A stretch of 64,000 nt of DNA from assembly GCA_964392305.1 (NCBI GenBank), contig CAYMPV010000016.1:81308-145307 (forward strand), read 5' to 3'. Positions 32,637 to 39,963 of this stretch are shown here, piece after piece (the stretch's first letter is position 1; every line of letters begins with the position of its first letter). The position numbers and the translations under genes are program-made. Source of the stretch: JACKIC01 sp964392305 (lineage in GTDB: Bacteria > Planctomycetota > UBA1135 > UBA2386). Below the pieces are notes generated by a model. The model saw only the letters and a list, made by a program, of their open reading frames with translations, was not told the origin of the DNA and searched no databases.

Positions 32637-33137
32637 ATGCAAGCTGCTGTATCGGTTCGCCGCTCGGCGAACAAGTCTCTCCCCACCGCCACCGCCGAGC
32701 ACCGCCTCGCCATCGTCGCGAGCGCCTGGCTCGACCTGGACCACGCGAAGGTCGTCGCGCAGGACCCCGACTTCCGGGGCGACCTCGACGCGGCCAAGCG
32801 CCACGCGACCAAGTTGGCGCGCTCGCTGGCGAAGCGCCACGAGACCGCGGTGGACGTGCAGGTCCTCGACCTCGAGACCAACACGCCCGCGTTCTCGACC
32901 ACCTACAACCCGGGTGACACCTGGACCAACGTGCGGCGCGCGATCGCCCGCGTCGACCCGCCGCGTCCCCGCCAGGACGGCCTCCGCCACTGCACCAAGC
33001 AGCAGGCTCGCGAGGCCCTTGACGAGATCGCGAACCTGATCGCGCTGGTCGGTATGTGCCGGCCGATCGACTGCGTGATGGTCGACCCGATCCTCGACGC
33101 GATCGAGAAGGCCTGCGGGCGCAAGGGAGGTGCGTGA
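32637..33137 (+). CDS. Element B unknown protein starting the second gene block
   Basis: A 166-aa protein, not recognised, with 'HAKVVAQDPDFRGDLDAAKR', 'VDVQVLDLETNTPAFSTTYN' and 'PIDCVMVDPILDAIEKACG'. AGGAG lies 6 bases before the ATG. It heads a coupled block of five genes ending in the recombinase at 35137. Confidence 0.55.
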   Translation: MQAAVSVRRSANKSLPTATAEHRLAIVASAWLDLDHAKVVAQDPDFRGDLDAAKRHATKLARSLAKRHETAVDVQVLDLETNTPAFSTTYNPGDTWTNVRRAIARVDPPRPRQDGLRHCTKQQAREALDEIANLIALVGMCRPIDCVMVDPILDAIEKACGRKGGA

Positions 33138-33430
33138 TGGACGCGCCCAACAACCCGGCGCTCGCCGAACTCACGGCCGTCGCCGACGACCTGATGAGTC
33201 GCTTCGACGCGATGTTGGCCGACGCGAACCAGGAGCCCGCCACCGTGCAGGCCCTGGGCGAGCTGGCCGATGACCTGACCAAGCGGTTCGAGGAGGCCTT
33301 CTCCGCCCACGTAATGCGCGGCGTGGCCCACGTGTTCAGCGGACAGCAGTGCAGCCTCTGCGGCTGGCACCTGCGAACCAAGAACAACGGCATCTGCCCG
33401 GTCTGCCCGGCCGAGGAGGGTGCGCGATGA
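33137..33430 (+). CDS. Small zinc-ribbon protein of element B
   Basis: A 97-aa protein. A helical N-terminus ends in a four-cysteine ribbon, 'CSLCGWHLRTKNNGICPVCP'. GGGAGG lies 6 bases before the ATG, which shares one base with the preceding stop. Possible role in nucleic-acid binding; no family recognised. Confidence 0.55.
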   Translation: MDAPNNPALAELTAVADDLMSRFDAMLADANQEPATVQALGELADDLTKRFEEAFSAHVMRGVAHVFSGQQCSLCGWHLRTKNNGICPVCPAEEGAR

Positions 33431-33774
33431 AGCTCAGCGACATCGATCTGGTCTGCGGCCCCAAGCCCGCGCATGGCCCGCGGGTCGTGCGCCTGCTGGC
33501 CGAACAGATGCGGGACTACCACAACCCGAAGGTCCCGGAACCCACCGCGACGCGCCGCCTGGCGATCGCGCGCCGCTGGCTCAAGGGCTACGACGTCGGG
33601 CCGTTGCTCACGCTGGCCGAGAGCCAGATCCGCGTCGGCCGCAAGGCTGACCGGCTGGCGCGGCGTTCGGACAAGCTCCGGGAGCGGGCGCACCGCTTCG
33701 ACGGGCTGCACGACGAGATCGGGAAGCAGATCGATCAGCTGCTGGCGGTCAAGGCCGAGGAGGCAACGCCGTGA
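33427..33774 (+). CDS. Element B small helical protein
   Basis: A 115-aa protein. The first half shows 'RVVRLLAEQMRDYHNPKVPE' and 'RLAIARRWLKGYDVGPLLTL', the second a long charged helix. Coupled to both neighbours (ATGA and GTGA). Not recognised. Confidence 0.5.
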   Translation: MKLSDIDLVCGPKPAHGPRVVRLLAEQMRDYHNPKVPEPTATRRLAIARRWLKGYDVGPLLTLAESQIRVGRKADRLARRSDKLRERAHRFDGLHDEIGKQIDQLLAVKAEEATP

Positions 33775-34142
33775 CGGTCGCGCCCGACGTGCGCAAGGTC
33801 GAGCACCTGCGCGCCCTCGTGGCGCGCTGGCAGGCCGAACTGCGTCGCATGGGCTGGCGCCCCAAGCTCCGGCGCGGCCGATCACGATCGACCTTCCTGG
33901 CGCGCCTGCGGCCCTGGGAGGAGCGCGAACGCGCGATCCGCGGCGCGGCCGAGCTGGCGTTGTGCATCGCGATCGAGTGCGCGCTGCAGGACGACGGGCT
34001 CACCGCGGTGGAACGGCGCGTGCTCGAGCTGCGGCGCGACGGCGCGACCCTGCCGGCGATCGCCCAGGAGTGCGGTGTCTCGGTCGGCACCGCCTGGACG
34101 ATCACCCGGCGGGTCGAGAAGACCAGGGAGGCAACCTCATGA
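33771..34142 (+). CDS. Sigma-region-4-like helix-turn-helix protein
   Basis: A 123-aa protein. A basic N-terminus is followed by 'LTAVERRVLELRRDGATLPA' and 'IAQECGVSVGTAWTITRRVE', which is the region-4/LuxR type of helix-turn-helix used by phage late activators. It could control the element's late genes. The GTG start lies in a GTGA overlap; the stop overlaps the recombinase start. Confidence 0.6.
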   Translation: MTVAPDVRKVEHLRALVARWQAELRRMGWRPKLRRGRSRSTFLARLRPWEERERAIRGAAELALCIAIECALQDDGLTAVERRVLELRRDGATLPAIAQECGVSVGTAWTITRRVEKTREATS

Positions 34143-35137
34143 CCGCCGTTCCGGTTCCATCGCGCCCGCTCGCGCTGCTGCCCGCGTTGACGCGCGCCGC
34201 GGCCGAGGCGGCCGCCGTCGACCCGCAGACCCTGATCCGGCGCTGGCTCGACAGCAAGAGCCCGACCGCGCGCCGCACCTACCGCCGCGCGCTGCTGCGG
34301 TTCGCGGCCTGGGCGATCGAGGGCGGCGAGCACTCGCCCGAAGACGGCATGCGGCTGCTCGTCGAGTCCGGCCCCGGGCCCGCGCACTCGATGGTCGAGC
34401 GGTGGCGAGACGAGCTGCTCGAGCAGGGCCTCGCGCCCGGCACCGTCGCGGGCCAGTGCACCGCGCTCGCCAGCCTGGTGCGCTGCTGCCGGCGCGCCGG
34501 GCTCTGCAGCTGGTCGCTGGAAGGCGTCGCGCCACGCGCCGAGCGCCGCCACGATCGCAGCGGCCCACGCCGCGGCGATGTCGAGCGCCTGGTCGCGTTC
34601 GTCGACGACGCGGCCGAGCACGCCAACACCGCGGCTCGGCGACGGCGGGCCGTTCGCGACGCCGCGGTGCTGCGCCTGCTCTACTCGGCCGGCCTGCGCC
34701 GCAGCGAGGCCGCGCAGCTGCGGGTCGAGGATGTCGACCTGTCGGCGCCGTGCGTGCGCCCGCGGCGCAAGGGCAAGCGCGAGCGCGAGGCCGTGTCGAT
34801 CAGCGCGGGCACCGCGGCCGCGCTGCACCGGTGGCTCGAGCTGCGTGGCACCACGCCCGGCTGGCTGTTCACGCGCACCGACCGCGGCGACGACTCGGTG
34901 CCGATCGCGGGTGAGACCATCCGGCGGCTGCTCAGCGCGTGGGCCGCCCGTGCGGGGCTGCGCGGCACGATCCGGCCGCACGGCCTGCGGCACTCGGGCG
35001 CGACCGAAGTCGCGGCGCACGGCACGTTGGCGCAGTTGATGAGCTACGGAGGCTGGCGGTCGATGAGTTCGGCGTCGCAGTACCTCGACAAGCGCGAGGA
35101 GGAGCGGGCGGCGGCGCTGGCCGTCGTCGATCTGTAG
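34139..35137 (+). CDS. Second tyrosine recombinase (XerC/D-like) of element B
   Basis: A 332-aa recombinase with an N-terminal SAM-like domain (residues 30-120) and a catalytic domain: 'LYSAGLRRSEAAQLRVEDVD' (first R), 'RRKGKRERE' (K), 'IRPHGLRHSGATEVAAHG' (H-x-x-R), 'YGGWRSMSSASQYL' (W in place of the second H, and Y). The W variant is known in this superfamily. It is Xer-sized and unlike the long integrases of elements A and B. It may resolve replication dimers or be a separate mobile gene. A GGAGG box precedes the ATG. Confidence 0.8.
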   Translation: MTAVPVPSRPLALLPALTRAAAEAAAVDPQTLIRRWLDSKSPTARRTYRRALLRFAAWAIEGGEHSPEDGMRLLVESGPGPAHSMVERWRDELLEQGLAPGTVAGQCTALASLVRCCRRAGLCSWSLEGVAPRAERRHDRSGPRRGDVERLVAFVDDAAEHANTAARRRRAVRDAAVLRLLYSAGLRRSEAAQLRVEDVDLSAPCVRPRRKGKREREAVSISAGTAAALHRWLELRGTTPGWLFTRTDRGDDSVPIAGETIRRLLSAWAARAGLRGTIRPHGLRHSGATEVAAHGTLAQLMSYGGWRSMSSASQYLDKREEERAAALAVVDL

Positions 35138-35177
35138 CATCCCTCAGAACCCCCCGACGAAAGGAACGAGGTCCCGA

Positions 35178-35462
35178 ATGAAGAACGAGAACGACCCACC
35201 CCATGTCTCCATACTGGAACACCAGGGCGCCCGCGAGGCTGTTCGAGTCGCCGACGTCATCATGGCGCGCGACCAAGACGGCAAGGAGATCCTCGTCCAC
35301 GGGCGCGACGCACTGAGCTTCGTCACTTCCATGGGCTCGCCCCAAGACATGGGCGTCGCCAAGCTGTCGATCAACAGCACGTCGGATCTGGCATACCTGA
35401 TAGCCGCCGTGCGCGTCCTCAAGAACGTCGAGCGCGCCGACATCGAGGAGCACCTGGGCTAG
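35178..35462 (+). CDS. Element B small unknown protein
   Basis: A 94-aa acidic protein containing 'VHGRDALSFVTSMGSPQDMG' and 'INSTSDLAYLIAAVRVLKNV'. It has a GAGG-containing leader before the ATG. It lies between the two recombinase genes and is not recognised. Confidence 0.5.
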   Translation: MKNENDPPHVSILEHQGAREAVRVADVIMARDQDGKEILVHGRDALSFVTSMGSPQDMGVAKLSINSTSDLAYLIAAVRVLKNVERADIEEHLG

Positions 35463-35534
35463 GCGCGACAGCCTTCCACTTGCTACCCGATCGCCGCCGC
35501 GACCTCCATCGCCCTGCGGCGGTCCGCCTCCATC

Positions 35535-36746
35535 TCACCCGTGCCGGCCCATGACCTGCTTGGCCAGGTCGGACTCGGCCGACACTGCGTACCGCCGCGT
35601 CACCCGGTCGTCAGAGTGCCCCAGGCCGACGCGAGCCCCCTCGATGCCGCTGGCTAGGTAGATCCTGGTCCCAGCCGCGTGCCGCAGGCGGTGCGGCGAC
35701 CATCGCGGAATGCCCGCCTCGTCGCAGGCCCGGTGGATCGCCTTGCGGTAGGTGTTCACGTCGTAGAACTCGCCCACGTCCGGGACGTCGGGGCGCTGTT
35801 CGTCGCGATCCCGCGTCTGCTTGGTCGGAGGCGTCGAGCGGGCCTCACGGCGTCGCTGGCGAGCCTCGAGCAGCGAGTCGCGCGGGCTGAGGATCGCGGC
35901 TTCCGGCTCGAGCTTCAGGAGCGGCCGCAGGAGCGCCTGGCACTCCGGGCCCAGCCAGATGATGCGCTCCTTGCGCTGCCACAGGCCCTTGTGCCGCGGC
36001 GGCCGGAACTCCCACAGCGGGTCTCCGAACTTGATCCTGGACCGCGTGAGCTGCAGGATCTCGGACGGCCTCGCGCCGCTCCACCACTGCAACTCGACCG
36101 CTGCCTGCAGCGGCAACGGCAGATGGGGGAGGGTGTCATCGACACACGCGCGCGGCACCGCTTCGACTACCTTCGGCTCGCGCACGCCGCCGCGGTGCGC
36201 GGGTAGGCCCTTCATCGCGCTGATCTCGTGCCAGGTGCTGCCAGGAACCATCCGCCGCTCAACGCCCCAGCGCACGCACTGGCGGATGCGACGCAGTTTC
36301 GCGTTGATCGTGTCGCGGTTGCACCCGCGGCCGTCGACCAGCAGCTGCTGCACGGCGATCAGGTCGGCGATGCCGAGTCGATCGGTCGCGACGTCGCGGA
36401 GCAGGCGCAGCAGAGGCGCCATCGCGTGCCGGATGTTGACGAGCCCCTTGCTGCGCACGCCGCTGGCGTCGACGTAGTAGCCTTCGGCGAACACGAGATA
36501 CGCGGCAACCAGCTGCCCTACGGTCGGCCAGTTCGACGGCCGACGCGCGCGTCTTGGCGAAGTCGCAACCGTGCGGCCGGCGAGGTGGTCGGCCAGCACT
36601 TCGCGGTAGCGGCGCGCGGCCTCGGGCGAGTCGTGGGGGCCGAGGTAGGCCATGCGGCGCGAGCCGTCGGGCTGGCGCAGGAACACGACGTCTTGGCCAC
36701 TCGCCTTGTGATGGACGGGGCCGGGAACTCGCAGCTTCTTGGGCAC
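35535..36746 (-). CDS. int: Tyrosine integrase of element B
   Basis: A 403-aa recombinase. The catalytic residues are in 'WWSGARPSEILQLTRSRI' (R), 'FRPPRHKGLWQRKERIIWLG' (K region), 'WSPHRLRHAAGTRIYLASGI' (H-x-x-R) and 'GLGHSDDRVTRRYAVSAE' (H and Y). It shares long stretches with the element A integrase ('FYDVNTYRKAIHRACDEAGI' against the corresponding segment there), so the two elements use the same recombinase family at the same site. AAGGAG 8 bases before the GTG supports the start at 36746. It is 107 bases from att copy 3. Confidence 0.88.
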   Translation of the reverse strand: MPKKLRVPGPVHHKASGQDVVFLRQPDGSRRMAYLGPHDSPEAARRYREVLADHLAGRTVATSPRRARRPSNWPTVGQLVAAYLVFAEGYYVDASGVRSKGLVNIRHAMAPLLRLLRDVATDRLGIADLIAVQQLLVDGRGCNRDTINAKLRRIRQCVRWGVERRMVPGSTWHEISAMKGLPAHRGGVREPKVVEAVPRACVDDTLPHLPLPLQAAVELQWWSGARPSEILQLTRSRIKFGDPLWEFRPPRHKGLWQRKERIIWLGPECQALLRPLLKLEPEAAILSPRDSLLEARQRRREARSTPPTKQTRDRDEQRPDVPDVGEFYDVNTYRKAIHRACDEAGIPRWSPHRLRHAAGTRIYLASGIEGARVGLGHSDDRVTRRYAVSAESDLAKQVMGRHG

Positions 36747-36760
36747 GATGCAGCTCCTTG

Positions 36761-36778
36761 CGCTGTATTCCTACAGCG
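36761..36778. promoter_or_regulatory. Inverted repeat CGCTGTA-TTCC-TACAGCG, element B right arm site
   Basis: The 7-bp arms lie between the integrase start and att copy 3, 74 bases from the core, which is nearly the same distance as in element A (70 bases). The half-site recurs at the left end of element B at 21356. Confidence 0.55.
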
Positions 36779-36852
36779 GATCAGGACGAAGAACTGCGTT
36801 CGCCGGCAGCCGGCGAAGTGCCCGAATCGATCGGGAGGGAACGAGTTATGAA

Positions 36853-36897
36853 TGGTGGGCCGTACTGGATTCGAACCAGTGACTTCGACCTTGTGAC
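36853..36897 (-). repeat. Attachment-site core, copy 3 (3' half of tRNA-Val)
   Basis: Identical to copies 1 and 2 over 45 bases; with copy 1 it shares four more bases (GCCA). To its right there is no sequence able to form the tRNA 5' half, so this is not the functional tRNA. The functional gene must lie at the far end of element C. Confidence 0.85.
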
Positions 36898-37406
36898 GCC
36901 AGAAAATCGGCGCACCCAGAACGACGGAAAGCTTGCGGTGCTCAAGTGTAGCGGCGTCGGTCAGGTCGGCAAGTCCCCGACGATGGGCGCTCGTAAGTCG
37001 CGGCAACACGTGTCACACTGAGGGGCGGTTGTCAGCGGTTTGACAGGCAGGTTCAGACTGCGCCCGGTCCGGAGGCCACGTGTGCAGCGTGCACCCCCGT
37101 GGCCGGCTACGACACTCGCCACGGGCGGCCGGCAGCCGAGGCATTCCCGCTTTGCTGCGCGAGCGCCTCGACTCGAGACCGGCACGTTGCCAGGTGGCTT
37201 GTCGTCCTCGCATCTATCCTTGCCGACCTACCCTGCGGACGCACCCGCAGGAACTTCAGGCGCTCCCGATTTTGCCTGGTATCGCGCTGATCGGCAGCCG
37301 TAGGTCCAGTTGATGCCGCACTCCGTGGCATCGCAACGCATGATCCGGGCGCATGTTGCGGCCGGCACGTGCTTCCCTCTGAGTCCTTCTACCGGTCTGT
37401 ACTCCC
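36898..37406. other. Left end of element C, no gene seen
   Basis: 509 bases without a convincing gene. An inverted repeat TGTCA-GCGGTT-TGACA (37030-37045) lies 132 bases inside the att core, the same distance as the arm palindromes of elements A (130) and B (155), and may be the arm site of element C. The rest shows no repeats or promoters that I could support. Confidence 0.45.
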
Positions 37407-38036
37407 ATGGATAATTCGCCGAAGCGTAAGCAGGTCTTGTTTCACGAGCAGGTGGATTGGCTCGCCTACGACGCAAGCCATGCACCGTTGTTTGCCCCCG
37501 AGACGCTCGTGGGCGACGTCGTCAAGGTGATGCAAGGGGCCGGGTCGCTAGCCCGACAGTATCGCGCGACCCGAGAAGCGGCTGAGGACCTGCAACAGCA
37601 GACGCTTCTCGCGGTGTGGACGCGGCGCGAGTCCTTCGTCTCGGCGCACGCCACGAACCGCTCCGCACTCGTCCGTGCGTGGTCGCGGACTGCCGCCGAG
37701 TGGGAGTGTCGACATTCCCTGCGCAAGAAGCCTCCCGTGAGCGAATCCGACTTGCCGCGGGACGCCCACGGCATGCTCGAGGTCCGGGTTGACGCAGGAG
37801 CGCGATCCCCTCTCCAGCACGCCATCACCGCGGAGGAGTTCCGGCAGGTGTGCCGGGCGGCCAGGTTGCTCACTCCCGTGCTGAGGAAGGCATTCGTACG
37901 GCTCGTGCGCGAGTGTTACGGAATGCCGGAGTCCATCGAGAAGAAGGTCAAGTCCACGCTGCGCGGAGACCGGGCTCGGATGCTCGCCGCCCTTCGGCGG
38001 CACCTCGGTATTGAGGATGAAGCGGAGGCTGCTTGA
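37407..38036 (+). CDS. Divergent sigma-70-like factor
   Basis: A 209-aa protein. 'YRATREAAEDLQQQTLLAVW' resembles sigma region 2 ('DAEDLVQETFLRAW'). The C-terminus, 'LLTPVLRKAFVRLVRECYGM' followed by 'EKKVKSTLRGDRARMLAALR', fits a region 4 in which the turn is altered. Between them lies a segment rich in charged residues. It is the first gene of element C and may control element genes, but it is diverged and could be a sigma-like regulator rather than a true sigma factor. Confidence 0.55.
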   Translation: MDNSPKRKQVLFHEQVDWLAYDASHAPLFAPETLVGDVVKVMQGAGSLARQYRATREAAEDLQQQTLLAVWTRRESFVSAHATNRSALVRAWSRTAAEWECRHSLRKKPPVSESDLPRDAHGMLEVRVDAGARSPLQHAITAEEFRQVCRAARLLTPVLRKAFVRLVRECYGMPESIEKKVKSTLRGDRARMLAALRRHLGIEDEAEAA

Positions 38037-38050
38037 GCTGCAGCGGAGTG

Positions 38051-38473
38051 TCATTTGCCTTCTCGGGTGCCAGGACGACGCAGCCTCTTCGCGACTGCGC
38101 CGTGCAGGTCTTCGGCGTCCGCCGATGGTGGGTTGTCGACCAGGTGAGCATGGCGCTCGGAGGTCTTGCGCTCGATCCAGCGGACGAAGCTCTCGAGATC
38201 GCAAAACCACATTTTCCCGACGCGCACAGCGTCGAGTTGGCCGCGGCCGATGGCGCGGTACACCGCTTCGAGGCACATCTTCCGGCCGTCTCGAGACGGA
38301 AGTAGGTCGCGCACGAGTCGCGCCGGGAAAGCATCGCTTGGGTCGATCCCCTTGTCCTGCAGCTTGCGGCGTGCTCGCTCCAGCACGCCGGTGATCACCC
38401 GGTTCAGGGTGTGTTCGCGAGCCCGCTCGAGCGGGTCGCCAGCGGACGTGTTGTCATTCGGATTGTGGGTCAT
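38051..38473 (-). CDS. Excisionase-like helix-turn-helix protein
   Basis: A 140-aa protein. The region 'RKMCLEAVYRAIGRGQLDAV' plus 'RVGKMWFCDLESFVRWIERK' is the excisionase/HTH_17 layout. The N-terminal part is charged. GAGG lies 5 bases before the ATG at 38473. It is convergent with the sigma-like gene and downstream of repA on the same strand, so it may control excision or replication of element C. Confidence 0.65.
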   Translation of the reverse strand: MTHNPNDNTSAGDPLERAREHTLNRVITGVLERARRKLQDKGIDPSDAFPARLVRDLLPSRDGRKMCLEAVYRAIGRGQLDAVRVGKMWFCDLESFVRWIERKTSERHAHLVDNPPSADAEDLHGAVAKRLRRPGTREGK

Positions 38474-38872
38474 CGTGGCCTCGCTGATCGACTTGCAGTA
38501 GCCATCGCGAGGCTGGGTCGCTGCACACCACTGCGGGCGGTGCTGCTCCTCGCCTTCCCTTGCCTCTCGGAGCATCAGGTGCCACGTGTTCATGCTGCGA
38601 TGCTGCTCTCGCCGCCGTTCCCCTTCCCCTACCTTCCAGACCGCAGCGTTCGTTTGATCTGTTTACTTCCGTTTGATGGAGTTTCGGCTGCGCAAGGCCG
38701 CGCAGCTCCTCGCGATTCCGCAGAGACGGTGGCGCGTTCGTCCGCTACCGGGTGGTGCGATAGGCCTTGGCTTGGTGGTGCGTTCCGCCGTTCGTGGGTG
38801 GCGCGATCGACCGGGTCCATCGGCAGTCCGTCGCCGAGTTGTCCACAGGTCAGGCAGGTCCGGTCCCGCGTG
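38474..38872. other. Putative replication origin region beside repA
   Basis: A 399-base gap behind repA. It contains a DnaA-box-like TTGTCCACA (38839-38847; one mismatch to TTATNCACA) and two CGTTTGAT repeats (38651 and 38670) in a stretch lower in G+C than its surroundings. No gene is convincing here. It is the best place for an origin in element C, but iterons are not clear. Confidence 0.4.
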
Positions 38873-39913
38873 CTACGCGATGCGGCGGGAGGCCACCTGC
38901 TTGCACCAAGCCAGGAACGCACCGTCAGGGTTCTTCAGATCGATGCCGTTCCGCGTTGTTGCTTCGCGCCAGTCGCGTTCGAGGGCATAGATGTCGAGGG
39001 TCGGCGCGATCCTCTTGGCACGTTCGTAGGTTGTGGTTTGCAGGCTTGGGTACCGCGGCGTGCTCGCCCGAGGAGGTTCGGCTTTCAGCGCGATATCCGA
39101 TCCGATTCGGCGGGCATGAAGGTACGTCTCCCCGCGTTCCTCGACGAGTTGCAGTTTGTAGTCCAGCAGCTTGCCGGCGGAGGCGATGCTGCGGACCTCG
39201 CGCGCGAAGTACTTGAAGTCCTGCGTGGTGCCGGACCGCTCGTGAAGGGTCCTCATGCGCCATCGCCAGCCCCCGCGGTTGCGGCCGGCCCCCTTTCGCA
39301 CGAACCGATAGAGCCACCGTTCGATTCCGCCGGTCAGCAGGAAGTAGTCCCGGTGGAGCGAAAGGACCAGGGAGCAGTTCGAGACCGCGTCGAACAGCCA
39401 CTCAGGCAGGACGACGATGGCCCTGGCGAGGTGTCCGTGTTCGTCCCGTTCGATGTCGGCGAACTCAATCCAGCTGAACATCACCGTTCGACGCTTCGTC
39501 GCTCGAATCGTGGTCACCACGGTGGTGTTCTTGAGCCTGGCGATGGAGTCCTCGAGTCGCTGGTACTGGCTTCCACCCTGGGCGCGCCGTGCGTCCTTCA
39601 GGAAGGCGTAGCGGTGGAATGCGATTCGGCGCGACACTGGTTCGCCGCGGTCGATGGCTTGGCGTACTTGCGCAAGCAGCCACATGATGAGGTCCCAGTC
39701 CCAGATGGTGGCGATCCCGTATGGCGGTCCACCGGAGACCGTCACCTCGAGGCCATGCGACACGTAGTGGATGGGACGAAAGCGAGGTTGCTTGGAGAGG
39801 CTCAAGAACGGCATCTCCATGGCATCCCGCGCATCCCGGGCGGTGATTTCGGTGAACATCGCCGAGAAGAGTTCAACCTGGGCTTCGCTGGCTGGTGGGC
39901 TTCGCAGGGTCAT
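38873..39913 (-). CDS. repA: Plasmid replication initiator RepA (RPA family)
   Basis: A 346-aa protein with the RPA-family signature near the start: 'MPFLSLSKQPRFRPIHYVSH', then 'GPPYGIATIWDWDLIMWLLA', then 'GGSQYQRLEDSIARLKNTTV'. Later come 'LSLHRDYFLLTGGIERWLYR' and 'KYFAREVRSIASAGKLLDYK'. Such proteins bind plasmid origins and load the replisome. It is divergent from parA; the 50 bases between them are AT-rich and probably hold both promoters. This strongly suggests that element C is, or was, able to replicate outside the chromosome. Confidence 0.85.
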   Translation of the reverse strand: MTLRSPPASEAQVELFSAMFTEITARDARDAMEMPFLSLSKQPRFRPIHYVSHGLEVTVSGGPPYGIATIWDWDLIMWLLAQVRQAIDRGEPVSRRIAFHRYAFLKDARRAQGGSQYQRLEDSIARLKNTTVVTTIRATKRRTVMFSWIEFADIERDEHGHLARAIVVLPEWLFDAVSNCSLVLSLHRDYFLLTGGIERWLYRFVRKGAGRNRGGWRWRMRTLHERSGTTQDFKYFAREVRSIASAGKLLDYKLQLVEERGETYLHARRIGSDIALKAEPPRASTPRYPSLQTTTYERAKRIAPTLDIYALERDWREATTRNGIDLKNPDGAFLAWCKQVASRRIA

Positions 39914-39963
39914 GTTCGTCCTTCATCGCTTACAAATAGGTTATTGACTGAGTGGGCCAAGCA

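Larger units (their letters stand above)
21156..36897. mobile_element. Integrated element B, satellite-like or phage-remnant, about 15.7 kb
   Basis: The element is bounded by att copies 2 and 3, with an integrase (leftward) beside copy 3 and all other genes rightward. Order: regulatory palindromes, DUF1580-like gene, replication gene with iterons, several coupled unknown genes, TerS-like, gp10-like, scaffold-like, tail-tip-like, accessory genes, zinc-ribbon and sigma-like small genes, a second tyrosine recombinase, integrase. No large terminase, portal, major capsid, tail tube or tape measure was seen. Either it is a satellite that brings its own capsid- and tail-modifying proteins, or a prophage that lost most of its morphogenesis genes. 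The intact couplings argue against simple decay. Confidence 0.68.

Noticed and set aside
12357..36852. Annotating elements A and B as one complete prophage.
   Set aside because: They are separated by an att core, each has its own integrase and DUF1580-like regulator, and no large terminase, portal, major capsid or tape measure was found.
36898..37406. Small open frames in the first 500 bases of element C.
   Set aside because: They overlap each other on both strands, lack ribosome binding sites and show no protein pattern; the region is better taken as the att-side regulatory end.
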